NCBI RefSeq assembly: GCF_002000085.1
Contig: NZ_MUZU01000001.1
Span: 186,001-250,000, forward strand
Length of the DNA: 64,000 nucleotides
Direction of reading: 5' to 3'
Origin: Pseudocolwellia agarivorans
Lineage (GTDB): Bacteria; Pseudomonadota; Gammaproteobacteria; Enterobacterales; Alteromonadaceae
This document shows positions 38,317 through 49,291 of the stretch, piece after piece. The notes under the pieces were generated by a model. That model did not search any database. It was not told where the DNA came from and saw only the letters and a list, made by a program, of their open reading frames with translations. Numbering within the stretch: the first letter of the stretch is position 1; every line of letters begins with the position of its first letter. A program made the translations under genes and the position numbers.

Positions 38317-39351
38317 TTACTTATCTTTTTCTAATATTTCAGACTCTAAAGTACTAAGGCGTTTGGATATGCTATCTAGCCTTCTAACTCGAGCATTCAT
38401 TTTGTTCCACTCTTTATTAGGTGAAACAGGCATTCCTGAAGAATAAACGCCAGGTTTAGTCATAGATTTGGTGACCATAGACATACCGGTAAAAATACAA
38501 TTATCGGCAATTTCAATATGTCCATTGATTCCTACAAGGCCTGCTATAGTGCAATTTTTACCAATAGTGGTGCTACCAGCAATAACGCTACATGCGGCCA
38601 TTGCCGTACCGGCGCCTATCACAACGTTATGTGCTATTTGAATTTGATTATCGAGAATAACATTATCTTCAATAATCGTATCGTCTAAAGCACCTCTATC
38701 AATTGTTGTACTTGCTCCAATTTCAACATTGTTACCAATAATAACAGAACCTAGTTGAGGTATTTTAAGCCACTTTCCACCAACAGGAGCATAACCAAAA
38801 CCATCTGAACCAATAACGGTATTCGCTTGAATTAAGCAATGAGTACCAATTTTAACATTATGATAAATACTGACATTAGCCCACATGGCAGTATGGCTTC
38901 CAATTGAAGTATTCTCACCAATAAAGCAGCCTGCGCCAATAATTACATTGTCAGCAAGTGCAACACCCGCTTCTATAACCGCATTTGCGCCCACAGAGAC
39001 ATTTTCGCCTAAGGCTACAGAAGAATGAATAACCGCTGATGAGTGTATAGATGAGGATGGTTTTGGCGTGGTATCAAGTAATTGAGCTGTAAGTGCATAT
39101 CCTAAATAAGGATTATCCATAATTAAAGCATTTGTAGGTACATCGTCCAAACACTCTTTATTGATAATAACCGCACTGGCTTGCGTATGATTTAATTGTT
39201 GACGATATTTTTTATTCGCTAAAAACGCAATTTGCCCTGTTTTAGCATTTGCTAAAGTGGCTAAACTGTTAACTTGGCAATTTTCATCACCGTTAACAGT
39301 TGCACCAATTTCTTTCGCTATTTCAGCTAGCGTGAAGTTTTTTTTTATCAT
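38317..39351 (-). CDS. lpxD: UDP-3-O-acylglucosamine N-acyltransferase
   Basis: LpxD adds the second, N-linked hydroxyacyl chain in lipid A synthesis. The protein is 344 residues (E. coli 341). An N-terminal uridine-binding domain (residues 1-95) precedes a long left-handed beta-helix of hexapeptide repeats. The catalytic His is in DNQIQIAHNVVIG. The C-terminal helix contains KEWNKMNARVRRLDSISKRL. It starts two bases after the skp stop, so the two are translationally adjacent. Confidence 0.95.
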   Translation of the reverse strand: MIKKNFTLAEIAKEIGATVNGDENCQVNSLATLANAKTGQIAFLANKKYRQQLNHTQASAVIINKECLDDVPTNALIMDNPYLGYALTAQLLDTTPKPSSSIHSSAVIHSSVALGENVSVGANAVIEAGVALADNVIIGAGCFIGENTSIGSHTAMWANVSIYHNVKIGTHCLIQANTVIGSDGFGYAPVGGKWLKIPQLGSVIIGNNVEIGASTTIDRGALDDTIIEDNVILDNQIQIAHNVVIGAGTAMAACSVIAGSTTIGKNCTIAGLVGINGHIEIADNCIFTGMSMVTKSMTKPGVYSSGMPVSPNKEWNKMNARVRRLDSISKRLSTLESEILEKDK

Positions 39352-39353
39352 GG

Positions 39354-39872
39354 TTATTTAAGTTTACTAACTTTTTCTACAACTTTGTCAGTAATACTTG
39401 CAGTAGGCTTTGAAAACACAACAGCCTTTTGCTCTAAAATTAAATCGTATTTACCCGAATCAGCGATACTATTTATTGCTTGACGTACTAATGCAATAAT
39501 TTTAGTGGTTTCTTCGTTTTGGCGAACACCTGTTTTTTGTTGAAAAGCTTTACCTTTTGTTTGGTATTCTTGATATTTAGTTGTGATATCGAGTTCAAGC
39601 TTTTCTTTTTCTTTTTTACTCATTAACGAACTGTCACGTTGTTGCTTTTCTTGAAAGTACTTAATGTCTTTCTCTAATTGAGCAAGCTCTGCTTTTTCGT
39701 CTTTAAATTCCGCTTCTAATGTTTGCATAACAATAGCTGTTTGTGGAATTTTACTCATAATTTCTTGAAAATTAACTACACCTATTTTTTGATCGGCAGC
39801 CATTACTGAACCAGCTAATAACATTCCCGATGCTGCTGTAGTCATTACTAAAGATTTCATAAATTTATTCAA
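39354..39872 (-). CDS. skp: Periplasmic chaperone Skp (OmpH family)
   Basis: Skp is a periplasmic trimeric holdase that shields outer-membrane proteins before BamA inserts them. The protein is 172 residues, with a signal peptide cleaved after VMA at about residue 25. The mature part begins DQKIGVVNFQEIM, then forms long charged helices (residues 55-125, rich in Lys and Glu), the tentacles of the fold. It is located between bamA and lpxD, as expected. A second in-frame Met at residue 5 is an alternative start. Confidence 0.93.
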   Translation of the reverse strand: MNKFMKSLVMTTAASGMLLAGSVMAADQKIGVVNFQEIMSKIPQTAIVMQTLEAEFKDEKAELAQLEKDIKYFQEKQQRDSSLMSKKEKEKLELDITTKYQEYQTKGKAFQQKTGVRQNEETTKIIALVRQAINSIADSGKYDLILEQKAVVFSKPTASITDKVVEKVSKLK

Positions 39873-39946
39873 TTTGTACTCCTAAATATCTTTCTATTTT
39901 ATTTTAGTTGCTGATCATTATAACTATATAGGGATCAATTTAATTT

Positions 39947-42409
39947 TTAAAAGGTTTGACCGATATTAAACGTAAAGAACTTAGTATCATCATCAAACTC
40001 AGATTTCAATGTTTTAGCAAAACTAAAGATCATTGGTCCCATTGGCGAAAGCCACTGCACTGACATACCAGCAGAAGCTCTGTAAGTATTAGGGTCAGAA
40101 AAATCTCTAATTTGTCCGAATTCTACTGGAGATAAATCACGATAATCATCTACTTTAAATTCAGTATCCCATACATTACCCGCATCAACAAAAAAGCTTG
40201 AGCGAACGCTGTTTGAAAACCCTTCATCCAAGAATGGTGTTGGAACAATTAACTCAACCCCGGCCAATACAAGTGCATTACCACCAATTGAACGACGAGA
40301 TAAATATATCGAATCATTATCTACGCTAAAACAACAATTTGCCTCACCAGAAGGTGAAGGAATAGTTCTAGAGTTACGGATAATCGCTCTTGGTCCAACA
40401 ATATTGGTTTCAAAACCACGTAACGTATCTGCACCACCTGCTCTAAAGTTTTCTTGGAATGGGAATATTTGATCATTACCATTAATGGTTCCATAACCAT
40501 TCCCATAACCTGCTTGGAAGCGTGTTAAGAAGGTCCAACGTTGATCTCTTGATATTGGAAAGTACCATTTGGTATCTAAGTTAACTTTAAAAAACTGTAA
40601 ATCCGAATTTGGTGTTGTGATCTTAAAAGATAAACTTTGGTTTGAACCATCTGATGGAAAAGTACCTCTATTTAACGTATTACGTACAATAGCTGCCGAA
40701 AAATCGTATGTTTCAAATTGCAGCTTTGCTCCTGGATCATTAGGGTCCGCATACAAATCATAAAAGGTTTCTAATTGTTCGTAAGACTGTAATCGTGTGA
40801 TTGTTTCGTTTTTATAATTTAAACCGAAATTCAAACGAACGTATTCATTAATAGGAAAACCTAAGTTAGCACCAATACCAAACTTTTTACTGTTGTATTG
40901 CTCAAGGTTAGCTCTACCCGCATCAAATTCAGTATAAAAAACACTCCCACCGAGTGAAACACCATCAACAGTAAAGTAAGGGTCTGTATAAGATAAGCTG
41001 GCACTACTTTGATAGCTTACTGTATTAAGGCTTAAGCCAAGGCGATTACCTGTACCTAAAAAGTTATTTTGTTGAATACCCGCATTTAAACTTAATTTAG
41101 TTGTATCACCATAACCAATACCTGCAGTAAAAGATCCTGAAGGTTGCTCTTTTACAGTAAAATCGACATCAACTAAATCATCTTCACCAGGTAATTTAGT
41201 CGTTTCAAATTCAACACTCTCCATATATGGCAAACGCTGTAACCAAGCTTTAGAAGATTCCACGTTATTATTTGATAACCATGAACCTTCCATTTGGCGC
41301 ATTTCTCTACGCAATACGCGGTCAGCTGTTACATCATTACCTTTAAAGTTAATACGGTTAACGTAAACTCTTTTACCTGCATCAATAGATACAACTAACT
41401 TAACGGTTTTATCTTCTTCATTAATTTCTGGAATGGTAGTAACTTTAGGGTAAGCATAACCAAAACGACCAAAAAACTTACTGATCATTTCTTCGTTATA
41501 AGTAACCAATGCACCATTATATAATTTGTCAGCTCGTAATGGCGAAATAGCTTTAATTGTGTTTTCAAAACCGACAAGTTCACCAATAAATTCAACATCA
41601 CTAACGGTATATTTTTCACCTTCAGTAATGTTTAACGTTATATAAACGCCTTTTTTATCTGGAGTCATTGAAACTTGAGTTGAGTCAACTTTATATTGTA
41701 AATAGCCGCGATCTAGGTAGAAACTCTCTATCGTTTCCATATCACCTTGCAGGGTTTGTTTTTGATAGCGATCTTGCGCCATAAAATCCCACCAAGGAGA
41801 ATCAAAAGTTAACTCGATATTTTTTAATAATTCTTCATCGGTAAAAAGCTCATTACCCACGATATTAATTTGTTCTATGGCTGCCGCATCACCTTCTTTA
41901 AAAGTAAAATCGATCTTTACTCTATTACGAGGTAAATGGGTGATCTCAGACTTTACATCAGCATTATATTTGCCCACACTGTGGTAGAAGTCTTCAAGAC
42001 CTAATTCAATACCGGTAAGTACTGTTTTATCTAATGTCTCCCCTACTCGAATATTACTGTCATCTAAACTTTCAGTTAGCTGTTCGTCTTTTAAATCTTT
42101 GTTGCCATCAAAAGTTACTTCGCTAATCGTCTCTCTTTCTTGCACTCTAAAAATAATTGAGTTGCCATCTTTATACACAGCGATGTCATTAAAATGACCT
42201 GACTTGTATAAAGATTTTATTGATTGAGAAATTCTGTAATCGTTTAGTGTATCTCCAATATTAAATGGAATATGAGTCAACGCTGCACCTATGGCAACAC
42301 GTTGTAATCCTTTAACTTGGATATCTTCGACTTGAAACGCCTCTGTTGCTATTGCTGAATTCATTGAACTTGTAAGCAAGGTAGCTAATGCAATTTTTTT
42401 TATCATCAT
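39947..42409 (-). CDS. bamA: Outer membrane protein assembly factor BamA
   Basis: BamA is the central beta-barrel of the machine that inserts outer-membrane proteins. The protein is 820 residues (E. coli 810). A signal peptide ends near residue 22 (IAT). Five POTRA domains occupy roughly residues 24-425, and a 16-strand barrel follows, ending with aromatic Phe (NIGQTF), the signal for outer-membrane insertion. The conserved barrel loop GGADTLRGFE, with the invariant VRGF-type Arg, is present. It lies between rseP and skp. Confidence 0.96.
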   Translation of the reverse strand: MMIKKIALATLLTSSMNSAIATEAFQVEDIQVKGLQRVAIGAALTHIPFNIGDTLNDYRISQSIKSLYKSGHFNDIAVYKDGNSIIFRVQERETISEVTFDGNKDLKDEQLTESLDDSNIRVGETLDKTVLTGIELGLEDFYHSVGKYNADVKSEITHLPRNRVKIDFTFKEGDAAAIEQINIVGNELFTDEELLKNIELTFDSPWWDFMAQDRYQKQTLQGDMETIESFYLDRGYLQYKVDSTQVSMTPDKKGVYITLNITEGEKYTVSDVEFIGELVGFENTIKAISPLRADKLYNGALVTYNEEMISKFFGRFGYAYPKVTTIPEINEEDKTVKLVVSIDAGKRVYVNRINFKGNDVTADRVLRREMRQMEGSWLSNNNVESSKAWLQRLPYMESVEFETTKLPGEDDLVDVDFTVKEQPSGSFTAGIGYGDTTKLSLNAGIQQNNFLGTGNRLGLSLNTVSYQSSASLSYTDPYFTVDGVSLGGSVFYTEFDAGRANLEQYNSKKFGIGANLGFPINEYVRLNFGLNYKNETITRLQSYEQLETFYDLYADPNDPGAKLQFETYDFSAAIVRNTLNRGTFPSDGSNQSLSFKITTPNSDLQFFKVNLDTKWYFPISRDQRWTFLTRFQAGYGNGYGTINGNDQIFPFQENFRAGGADTLRGFETNIVGPRAIIRNSRTIPSPSGEANCCFSVDNDSIYLSRRSIGGNALVLAGVELIVPTPFLDEGFSNSVRSSFFVDAGNVWDTEFKVDDYRDLSPVEFGQIRDFSDPNTYRASAGMSVQWLSPMGPMIFSFAKTLKSEFDDDTKFFTFNIGQTF

Positions 42410-42462
42410 AAAATATAAACTTTATTTACTTCTTTTATTAAATAGTCAGTGTCGAAATTTTA

Positions 42463-43818
42463 CTAAAGTCGAGACAAATCATTAAACAGAGCGATACTCA
42501 TTAAACACAATAGTGTAATAGTACCAAATTTAAACCCAACCTCTTGTATTTTTTCAGGTACGGGTTTCCCAGTGAAGAGCTCTATAATGTAATAGAGTAA
42601 ATGCCCACCATCAAGTACTGGCAGTGGTAATAAATTAATTATGCCCAGATTTATACTAATAAGGGCTAAAAAGCCTAAAAAGTAAACTAATCCGAAATTA
42701 GCACTATCACCAGCTCCTTGTGCTATTGATATAGGTCCACTTAAATTTTTAACAGAAACATCACCTGTTAATAATTTACCTATCATGTCAAAACTTAATA
42801 CCACTAAATTCCATGTTCGATTTATACTTTGTTCTAAAGCTTCTAAAAGCCCATACGATGTATTTATTTTAAATTTTTCAGGGTACTTATCTGATTTAGG
42901 TGTTACACCTAAATAACCTATTTTTGTACCATTTCTTGATATAGCTTTCGGTACAACGGTAATGATTTGAGCTATACTTTCTCGCTCTATTAAAATTTCA
43001 ACAGATTGATCTGCTAATGTTTGGATCTTATTTGAGAAATCATACCAATCATCTTTGACTGAAATTCCGTTAACTTCTAATAAAACATCACCTACTTTTA
43101 ATCCTGAAATGGCGGCGGGACTATCAGGATGGATGACAGCAAGTTCGTTATAAACATTTGGACGAAAAGGCTTTATACCTAGACTATCAATAGCTGAAAC
43201 TTTATCAGGTGAAAACTGCCATTCTTTAGTGTTTAATAAACTAGTAGTAATATTAACACTGTCTTCTTGTTTCGTTTTAATTTCAATAGTGCTACTGCCA
43301 ATCTCCCCCACTAATGCAAGATTTACGTCTTGCCAATCGGTAACTTTCTTCCCAGCTACTTCAACTATTTGACTTTGAGCCGGTAAGTTTGCCTTTGCTG
43401 AAATAGAGGTTGGCTCAATATTACCAATCATTGGCTTAATACTAGGTACACCAATTAAAAACATTAAGTAAAAAGCAACAATAGCAAAAGCAAAGTTAGC
43501 AAAAGGTCCTGCAGCAATAATAGCTATACGTTGATAAACCGTTTTACTGTTAAATGTTTTATCTGAATCTTCTGGTAAAATGTCATCAACACGGTCATCT
43601 AACATTTTCACAAAACCGCCAAGAGGAATTAAAGCAATAACGTATTCAGTACCATCTTTACCTATATTGCTCCAAAGCGTTTTACCAAAACCGATTGAAA
43701 ATTTTTGAACTTTTACACCGTTTTTACGAGCAACCCAAAAATGACCGTATTCATGAACAGTAATTAAAATACCTAACGCAATAACAAATGAGACTAAATT
43801 CCAAAAAAACTCAAACAT
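42463..43818 (-). CDS. rseP: Site-2 zinc protease RseP
   Basis: RseP is an inner-membrane intramembrane protease that cleaves RseA to release sigma-E and removes remnant signal peptides. The protein is 451 residues. The zinc motif HEYGH is at residues 22-26 in the first transmembrane segment. Two PDZ domains follow (second one with DSPAAISGLKVGDVLLEVNG). The C-terminal LDG motif is in NLLPLPVLDGGHLL. It starts one base away from the dxr stop and precedes bamA, consistent with its role in envelope stress. Confidence 0.95.
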   Translation of the reverse strand: MFEFFWNLVSFVIALGILITVHEYGHFWVARKNGVKVQKFSIGFGKTLWSNIGKDGTEYVIALIPLGGFVKMLDDRVDDILPEDSDKTFNSKTVYQRIAIIAAGPFANFAFAIVAFYLMFLIGVPSIKPMIGNIEPTSISAKANLPAQSQIVEVAGKKVTDWQDVNLALVGEIGSSTIEIKTKQEDSVNITTSLLNTKEWQFSPDKVSAIDSLGIKPFRPNVYNELAVIHPDSPAAISGLKVGDVLLEVNGISVKDDWYDFSNKIQTLADQSVEILIERESIAQIITVVPKAISRNGTKIGYLGVTPKSDKYPEKFKINTSYGLLEALEQSINRTWNLVVLSFDMIGKLLTGDVSVKNLSGPISIAQGAGDSANFGLVYFLGFLALISINLGIINLLPLPVLDGGHLLYYIIELFTGKPVPEKIQEVGFKFGTITLLCLMSIALFNDLSRL

Positions 43819-43819
43819 A

Positions 43820-45076
43820 CTAATAATTATCTCTATCCGCTTTCGCGTGATTATCTTCTCTACAATAATTAACTAACAACGATGTAGTAAATTCTCTTAC
43901 TCGCTCATCTAAATTGATAACGTCATCAATTGAAGTTACCTCTTCTGAGACAAATTTATTCACAGAAGTTTCATTTATTTTATATATATCGGTGAATTTT
44001 ATTTTTTTGTTTAAAAAAGCATCTACTGCAATTTCATTTGCTGCATTAAGTGCTGTACATGCCCCTTGGCCATTTTTACAGGCTTCAATAGCTAATTTGA
44101 GATTTGGATATTTAACAAAATCGACAGGTTGAAACTCAAATGCAGGAGTATTAAAAAAATCGAGTGGTTCAACCCCCGACTCTATTCGATCTGGAAACGA
44201 TAAAGCATGCGCAATAGGCGTTCTCATATCCGGATTACCCATTTGAGCAAGAACAGAACCATCTTTATATTGCACCATTGAATGGATCGTACTTTGAGGA
44301 TGTAAAACAATTTGAATATCTTCAGGTTCAACATTAAACAACCATTTGGCTTCTATAAGTTCTAAACCTTTGTTCATCATAGTGGCAGAATCTACAGATA
44401 TTTTTTGCCCCATATCCCAATTAGGATGGGCACAAGCTTCTTCTACTGTCACGCTATCTAATTGCTCAATATTGTACGTTCTAAAGGGTCCTCCTGAACC
44501 GGTAAGTAATATTTTACTCACACCATTCGAGGCGAGTTCACAGTAGCCCGGAGTATTTTGAGCTTCAATAGGTAAACATTGAAAAATGGCATTGTGCTCA
44601 CTGTCGATCGGAATAAGTTGCGCACCACTTGCTTTTACCGCTTCAATAAAGATAGCTCCAGAAGTTACTAAAGCTTCTTTATTTGCAAGTAAAACACGTT
44701 TTCCTGCATTAACTGCTGCCATAGTGGGCATTAAACCTGATGCCCCAACAATAGCAGCCATTACAGTATCAGTAGTTACTTCTCTGGAAATTTCTTCTAA
44801 TGCTGCCGCCCCTGAATAAACAATGATACTTTCAAGGCCTTTTTTAACCAAAAGAGTTTTCAACTGTTCAGCATGAGGTTCTGAAACCATAACTACAGAT
44901 TCAGGTGAAAATTCGACACATTGTGAAAGTAAAACATCAACATTGGAATAAGCAGACAAACTGACTACATCAAATTTATGGGGATGCCTGCGAACGACAT
45001 CTAAGGTGCTTAAACCAATAGATCCTGTTGCACCTAAAATACATAAACGACGCACTACATTTTTTATATCAGACAC
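43820..45076 (-). CDS. dxr: 1-deoxy-D-xylulose 5-phosphate reductoisomerase
   Basis: Dxr (IspC) makes 2-C-methylerythritol 4-phosphate, the first committed step of the non-mevalonate isoprenoid pathway. The protein is 418 residues (E. coli 398), with a few additional residues at both ends. NADPH binding is at ILGATGSIGLSTLDVV. The metal- and substrate-binding motifs PIDSEHNAIFQCL and NPDMRTPIAHALSFP are intact. It sits between cdsA (three bases) and rseP (one base), a tight operon. Confidence 0.95.
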   Translation of the reverse strand: MSDIKNVVRRLCILGATGSIGLSTLDVVRRHPHKFDVVSLSAYSNVDVLLSQCVEFSPESVVMVSEPHAEQLKTLLVKKGLESIIVYSGAAALEEISREVTTDTVMAAIVGASGLMPTMAAVNAGKRVLLANKEALVTSGAIFIEAVKASGAQLIPIDSEHNAIFQCLPIEAQNTPGYCELASNGVSKILLTGSGGPFRTYNIEQLDSVTVEEACAHPNWDMGQKISVDSATMMNKGLELIEAKWLFNVEPEDIQIVLHPQSTIHSMVQYKDGSVLAQMGNPDMRTPIAHALSFPDRIESGVEPLDFFNTPAFEFQPVDFVKYPNLKLAIEACKNGQGACTALNAANEIAVDAFLNKKIKFTDIYKINETSVNKFVSEEVTSIDDVINLDERVREFTTSLLVNYCREDNHAKADRDNY

Positions 45077-45079
45077 TAA

Positions 45080-45946
45080 TTACCAGCCTATTAACGCGTA
45101 ACATAAAGCATATATAGGAGCCGTAGCAGTTAAGCTATCAATCCTATCTAGAATTCCACCGTGACCAGGTAAAATAGAACCACTGTCTTTAATGCCTGCT
45201 TGCCTTTTAAACATACTTTCATTTAAATCACCTAAAACAGACACGGTTGTAATTAATATAGTTATAGGAATAACCAAGTAAAACTGGTCTGATTGCCAAC
45301 CCATTGAAACACCTGCAACGGTAACTAAAGCGCAGGCAACAACAACACCACCAATAAAACCTTCCATTGTTTTCCCAGGACTAACGTTAGGCATTAGTTT
45401 ATTTTTTCCAAACGCTTTACCAACAAAGTAAGCACCAATATCTGCACTCCAGACCATCAAAAATAAAAACATAATTAATTGTGCGCCATGGTAACTATCA
45501 GTCTGGTATTCACTACTCCGTATAACAATAAAAGCAAGCCATGTTGGCACAAGTGTTAACCAACCAAAAACACCTCTAATTGATCGATGACTAGACCAAA
45601 ACTTACTATATCTGGGATAAAGAAAAGTTAATGTTGCCGACAGGAACCACCAAGCAACAGCTAACCAAAGTATATAAATAATAGGTTTTTGAAGATTTGA
45701 TGTGGTTATCCATAACTCAAGTAAGGGGAAGTAATACCAAAGAAGTGCAATTAATATACTCGTTACAAGAACAAACGCTAACCGCCTCCTTATATTAGCG
45801 AAGCCCATTAAAGGGCCCCACTCCCAAGCACCGATTCCCATAACAGCCAACATTAACGCTGAAAAATAAGGCAAAGGTAAATAAAAAATGCTCGCTATAG
45901 TGGCAGGAGCTAATACAAGTGCAGTAATAATTCTATGTTTTAACAA
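45080..45946 (-). CDS. cdsA: Phosphatidate cytidylyltransferase
   Basis: CdsA converts phosphatidic acid and CTP to CDP-diacylglycerol, the precursor of all phospholipids. The protein is 288 residues with about eight hydrophobic segments. The family signature near the C-terminus reads KDSGSILPGHGGILDRIDSL, with its conserved acidic residues. It lies between uppS and dxr. A 142-base gap with AT-rich sequence separates it from uppS, which may hold an internal promoter. Confidence 0.94.
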   Translation of the reverse strand: MLKHRIITALVLAPATIASIFYLPLPYFSALMLAVMGIGAWEWGPLMGFANIRRRLAFVLVTSILIALLWYYFPLLELWITTSNLQKPIIYILWLAVAWWFLSATLTFLYPRYSKFWSSHRSIRGVFGWLTLVPTWLAFIVIRSSEYQTDSYHGAQLIMFLFLMVWSADIGAYFVGKAFGKNKLMPNVSPGKTMEGFIGGVVVACALVTVAGVSMGWQSDQFYLVIPITILITTVSVLGDLNESMFKRQAGIKDSGSILPGHGGILDRIDSLTATAPIYALCYALIGW

Positions 45947-46088
45947 ATTTTACCCTTTTTACATTAAAGTTCTTTTTTATTTTTTTTATGTACTTTTTTT
46001 GTTTTGATAATTGCAACAAATTAAGGTTTAAAAATCACTTTATTACACTAACAAAAATAAATATATGCTTTATAAACAATATTTATCA

Positions 46089-46838
46089 CTAATTTCCCGA
46101 TAGGGTATTATTTTTGATTTGATCACCAGTTAAGCCAAATCGTCTTTCTCTTTTATCAAAAGAATTTAATGCCTCTTCAAAGGCTTTACGATCAAAGTCA
46201 GGCCATAATATGTCAGTAAAATAAAACTCAGCATAAGCTGCTTGCCATAGAAGAAAATTACTAATCCTATAATCACCACCTGTACGAATTAATAAATCAA
46301 GATCAGGTAGTTCATTAAGTGATATATGTTCGTTCATCAATTGTTCAGATATATCATCTAAAGCTAATTCGTCGTTCTTTACTTTCTTTGCAATATTCTT
46401 AGTAGCTTGTGTAATATCCCAACGCCCACCATAATTAGCAGCAATAGAAAGTACCATATCTGTATTGTTTTTAGTTAACTCTTCAGAAGCTTTGATTTTT
46501 TTCTGTAATTTTTCAGAAAAGCGACTAACATCACCAATTATTTGGAAGCGGATACCGTTTTTATGTAATCTCTTAACTTCACGAGTTAATACAAACATAA
46601 ATAGTTCCATTAAGACACTAACTTCAGATTCAGGACGAAGCCAATTCTCACTACTAAAAGCAAAAAGAGTTAATGCTTTAACACCTAACTTTCTAGCAGA
46701 TGTGACTGAAGAGCGAACAGTTTCCACTCCAGCTTTATGCCCTACAACCCTATTCTTTGAACGTGATTGTGCCCAACGTCCATTACCATCCATAATAATA
46801 GCGACATGCTGTGGAATTTTTTGACAATCTTCTGACAT
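46089..46838 (-). CDS. uppS: Undecaprenyl diphosphate synthase
   Basis: UppS (IspU) extends farnesyl diphosphate to the C55 carrier lipid used for peptidoglycan and O-antigen. The protein is 249 residues. The catalytic Asp is residue 17 in [13 protein letters not shown], and the substrate-binding motif [17 protein letters not shown] is present near the C-terminus. A terminator-like hairpin lies upstream, after frr, so some separation from the translation genes is likely. Confidence 0.95.
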   Translation of the reverse strand: MSEDCQKIPQHVAIIMDGNGRWAQSRSKNRVVGHKAGVETVRSSVTSARKLGVKALTLFAFSSENWLRPESEVSVLMELFMFVLTREVKRLHKNGIRFQIIGDVSRFSEKLQKKIKASEELTKNNTDMVLSIAANYGGRWDITQATKNIAKKVKNDELALDDISEQLMNEHISLNELPDLDLLIRTGGDYRISNFLLWQAAYAEFYFTDILWPDFDRKAFEEALNSFDKRERRFGLTGDQIKNNTLSGN

Positions 46839-46911
46839 TTACTCTTTTAACCTTTTAAATATCAACAGAGTTCATTTACGAATTCGTTTGATATAACTTA
46901 TTCTACAATAT

Positions 46912-46952
46912 AAAAAAGCCGTAGAAATTTACCAACAGGTATTATCTACGGC
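46912..46952 (-). terminator. Terminator downstream of frr
   Basis: On the minus strand, GCCGTAGA and TCTACGGC pair, with an inner ACC/GGT pair, followed by TTTTTT. It lies between the frr stop (46977) and the uppS start (46838). It likely ends or attenuates the translation-gene transcript. Confidence 0.75.
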
Positions 46953-46976
46953 GTTTATTAATAAGCAATTAAAAAT

Positions 46977-47534
46977 TTAAATTTCCATTAATTCAGCTTC
47001 TTTACCGGCCAAAATATCATCAACTTGCTTAATAAATGTATCAGTGATCTTTTGAATTTCATCTTCTGCTTGATGATGTTCATCTTCGCTGATCTCTTTA
47101 TCTTTTAAAAGATTTTTAAAGTCAGAGTTAGCATCACGACGAATATTACGAATAGCAACTTTACCACCTTCAGCTTCACCTCGAACAACTTTAACTAAAT
47201 CTTTACGGCGTTCTTCTGTAAGAGGAGGAAGAGGAATACGGATAAGTGTACCATTTGATTGAGGGTTTAAACCTAAATCAGACTTTAAAATTGCTTTTTC
47301 AACAGCGGCAATCATACCTTTATCAAAAACAGTAATCGCAAGGTTTCTAGCATCTGGAACAGAAATGTTTCCAACCTGATTTAAAGGTGTTTCCATTCCG
47401 TAGTAATCTACAGAAATATTATCAAGTAAAGAGGCATGAGCTCGGCCGGTTCTTATTTTAGCTAAACTATTTTTTAACGCTTCAATACTTTTACCCATGC
47501 GCTCTTGGGCATCTTTTTTTATTTCATTAATCAC
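46977..47534 (-). CDS. frr: Ribosome recycling factor
   Basis: RRF with EF-G splits post-termination ribosomes. The protein is 185 residues, exactly the common length. It begins [16 protein letters not shown] and contains the conserved [11 protein letters not shown] and [21 protein letters not shown] segments. It lies 17 bases after pyrH, in the conserved rpsB-tsf-pyrH-frr order, and is followed by a terminator. Confidence 0.97.
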   Translation of the reverse strand: MINEIKKDAQERMGKSIEALKNSLAKIRTGRAHASLLDNISVDYYGMETPLNQVGNISVPDARNLAITVFDKGMIAAVEKAILKSDLGLNPQSNGTLIRIPLPPLTEERRKDLVKVVRGEAEGGKVAIRNIRRDANSDFKNLLKDKEISEDEHHQAEDEIQKITDTFIKQVDDILAGKEAELMEI

Positions 47535-47551
47535 GTTGATATTCCTTAAAA

Positions 47552-48292
47552 CTAATCTAAATTCTTTGCGTGGTCGATAATGGTACCTTCATCTTCACCT
47601 AAAATAACAGATTTAAGTGAACCAGGCTTATTCATATTAAAGACTCGAATAGGCATACTATGGTCACGTGCTAATGTAAATGCAGCGAGATCCATAACCT
47701 GTAACTCTTTATCAAGTACTTCAGCATAAGTAAGGTGTTTATAAAGTGTTGCTTCAGGATTTTTTACTGGATCTTCAGAATAAATACCGTCTACTTTAGT
47801 TGCTTTTAAAACAACATCAGCTTCAATTTCTATACCACGTAAACACGCTGCTGAATCAGTAGTAAAGAAAGGGTTACCTGTTCCTGCACTAAAAATAACG
47901 ACTCGACCTGATTTTAACAAGCTGATTGCTTCAGCCCAGTTATAACGGTCACAAACACCAGCAAGATCAATAGCTGACATTAAACGCGTATTTACAAACG
48001 CACGATGTAACGCATCACGCATTGCTAAACCATTCATAACCGTGGCCAACATACCCATTTGGTCACCAACAACCCGGTTCATTCCAGCGTCGGCTAATCC
48101 TTTACCACGGAATAAGTTACCACCACCGATAACTAAGCCAACCTGAATCCCCATTTCAATGAGTTCTTTAATTTCTTGAGCCATGCGATCTAAGATTTTC
48201 GGATCAATACCGAATCCCTCTGAGCCCATTAAGGCTTCACCACTAAGTTTTAATAATATACGACGATATGTAGGTTTGGGGTTCACGCTCAT
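47552..48292 (-). CDS. pyrH: Uridylate kinase
   Basis: PyrH phosphorylates UMP to UDP. I place the start at 48292 ([20 protein letters not shown]), giving 246 residues and a match to the family. An upstream frame to 48343 adds an implausible hydrophobic leader that runs into the terminator hairpin. AGGAA lies upstream of the chosen ATG. Motifs include [18 protein letters not shown] and [14 protein letters not shown]. It follows tsf in the usual order, after a terminator-like hairpin. Confidence 0.96.
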   Translation of the reverse strand: MSVNPKPTYRRILLKLSGEALMGSEGFGIDPKILDRMAQEIKELIEMGIQVGLVIGGGNLFRGKGLADAGMNRVVGDQMGMLATVMNGLAMRDALHRAFVNTRLMSAIDLAGVCDRYNWAEAISLLKSGRVVIFSAGTGNPFFTTDSAACLRGIEIEADVVLKATKVDGIYSEDPVKNPEATLYKHLTYAEVLDKELQVMDLAAFTLARDHSMPIRVFNMNKPGSLKSVILGEDEGTIIDHAKNLD

Positions 48293-48322
48293 ATAACAAA
48301 CATTCCTGTACTTTTCTGAAGA

Positions 48323-48360
48323 TAAAAAAATAGCCGAGACCAAATTTGGTCGCGGCTATT
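48323..48360 (-). terminator. Terminator between tsf and pyrH
   Basis: On the minus strand, AATAGCCG, one mismatch, GACCAAATTTGGTC, one mismatch and CGGCTATT form a long stem followed by a T-run. It lies 82 bases after the tsf stop. It probably reduces transcription from the highly expressed rpsB-tsf pair into pyrH. Confidence 0.8.
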
Positions 48361-48442
48361 CTAGTACGTTTAGCTAACTATCGAAAGTCTATTTACAAAA
48401 TAACACCATCAAAAACTAATTAAACGTCAAAAAACTTTAAAA

Positions 48443-49291
48443 TTATGCTTTTGCAGCTGCAATTTGAGCTTCAACTTCAGCAGCAAAGTCTTCTTCTTTC
48501 TTCTCGATACCTTCACCAACTTCTAAACGTACGAAGTTAGAAATAGTTACACCTTTCTCTTTTAATACAGCGCCAACAGTTTTCTTAGGCTCCATAATGA
48601 AAGCTTGACCTGTTAAAGAAACTTCACCAGTAAATTTCTTCATACGACCAGTAACCATTTTCTCAGCGATTTCTTGAGGTTTACCTTCGTTCATCGCGAT
48701 TTCGATTTGGATAGCTTTTTCTTTTTCAACAACATCTGCAGGAACATCTTCAGGATTGATGAATTCAGGCTTACTTGCAGCAACATGCATTGCAATGTGC
48801 TTAAGTGATTCAGCATCGCCTTCGCCAGCAACAACAACACCAATAGTAGCACCATGACTGTAAGAAGCTAAAGCAGCACCTTCAATATAAACAGCACGAC
48901 GTACATTGATGTTTTCACCGATCTTAGTTACCAAAGCAATACGCTTTTCTTCAAATTGAGCCTGTAGCTCTTCAACAGAAACTTTTGAAGCCAATGCAGC
49001 GTCAGCAACTTCATTAGCAAATGCTAAAAAGTTATCATCTTTTGCTACGAAGTCTGTTTGACAGTTAACTTCAACTAAAGCAGCGCTTCCGTCAACAACT
49101 TTAATTAAAATAGTACCTTCAGCAGCGATGTTACCTGCTTTTTTAGCAGCTTTAGCTTGACCAGACTTACGCATATTTTCAATAGCAAGTTCCATGTCAC
49201 CTTCAGCTTCTTGTAAAGCTTTTTTACAATCCATCATGCCCGCAGCTGTGCGTTCACGTAATTCTTTAACCATTGCAGCAGTAATTTGCAT
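48443..49291 (-). CDS. tsf: Elongation factor Ts
   Basis: EF-Ts is the guanine-nucleotide exchange factor for EF-Tu. The protein is 282 residues (E. coli 283). It begins [21 protein letters not shown]. The conserved TDFVAKD motif contacts EF-Tu and is intact, and the C-terminal module contains [20 protein letters not shown]. It is cotranscribed after rpsB and followed by a terminator-like hairpin. Confidence 0.97.
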   Translation of the reverse strand: MQITAAMVKELRERTAAGMMDCKKALQEAEGDMELAIENMRKSGQAKAAKKAGNIAAEGTILIKVVDGSAALVEVNCQTDFVAKDDNFLAFANEVADAALASKVSVEELQAQFEEKRIALVTKIGENINVRRAVYIEGAALASYSHGATIGVVVAGEGDAESLKHIAMHVAASKPEFINPEDVPADVVEKEKAIQIEIAMNEGKPQEIAEKMVTGRMKKFTGEVSLTGQAFIMEPKKTVGAVLKEKGVTISNFVRLEVGEGIEKKEEDFAAEVEAQIAAAKA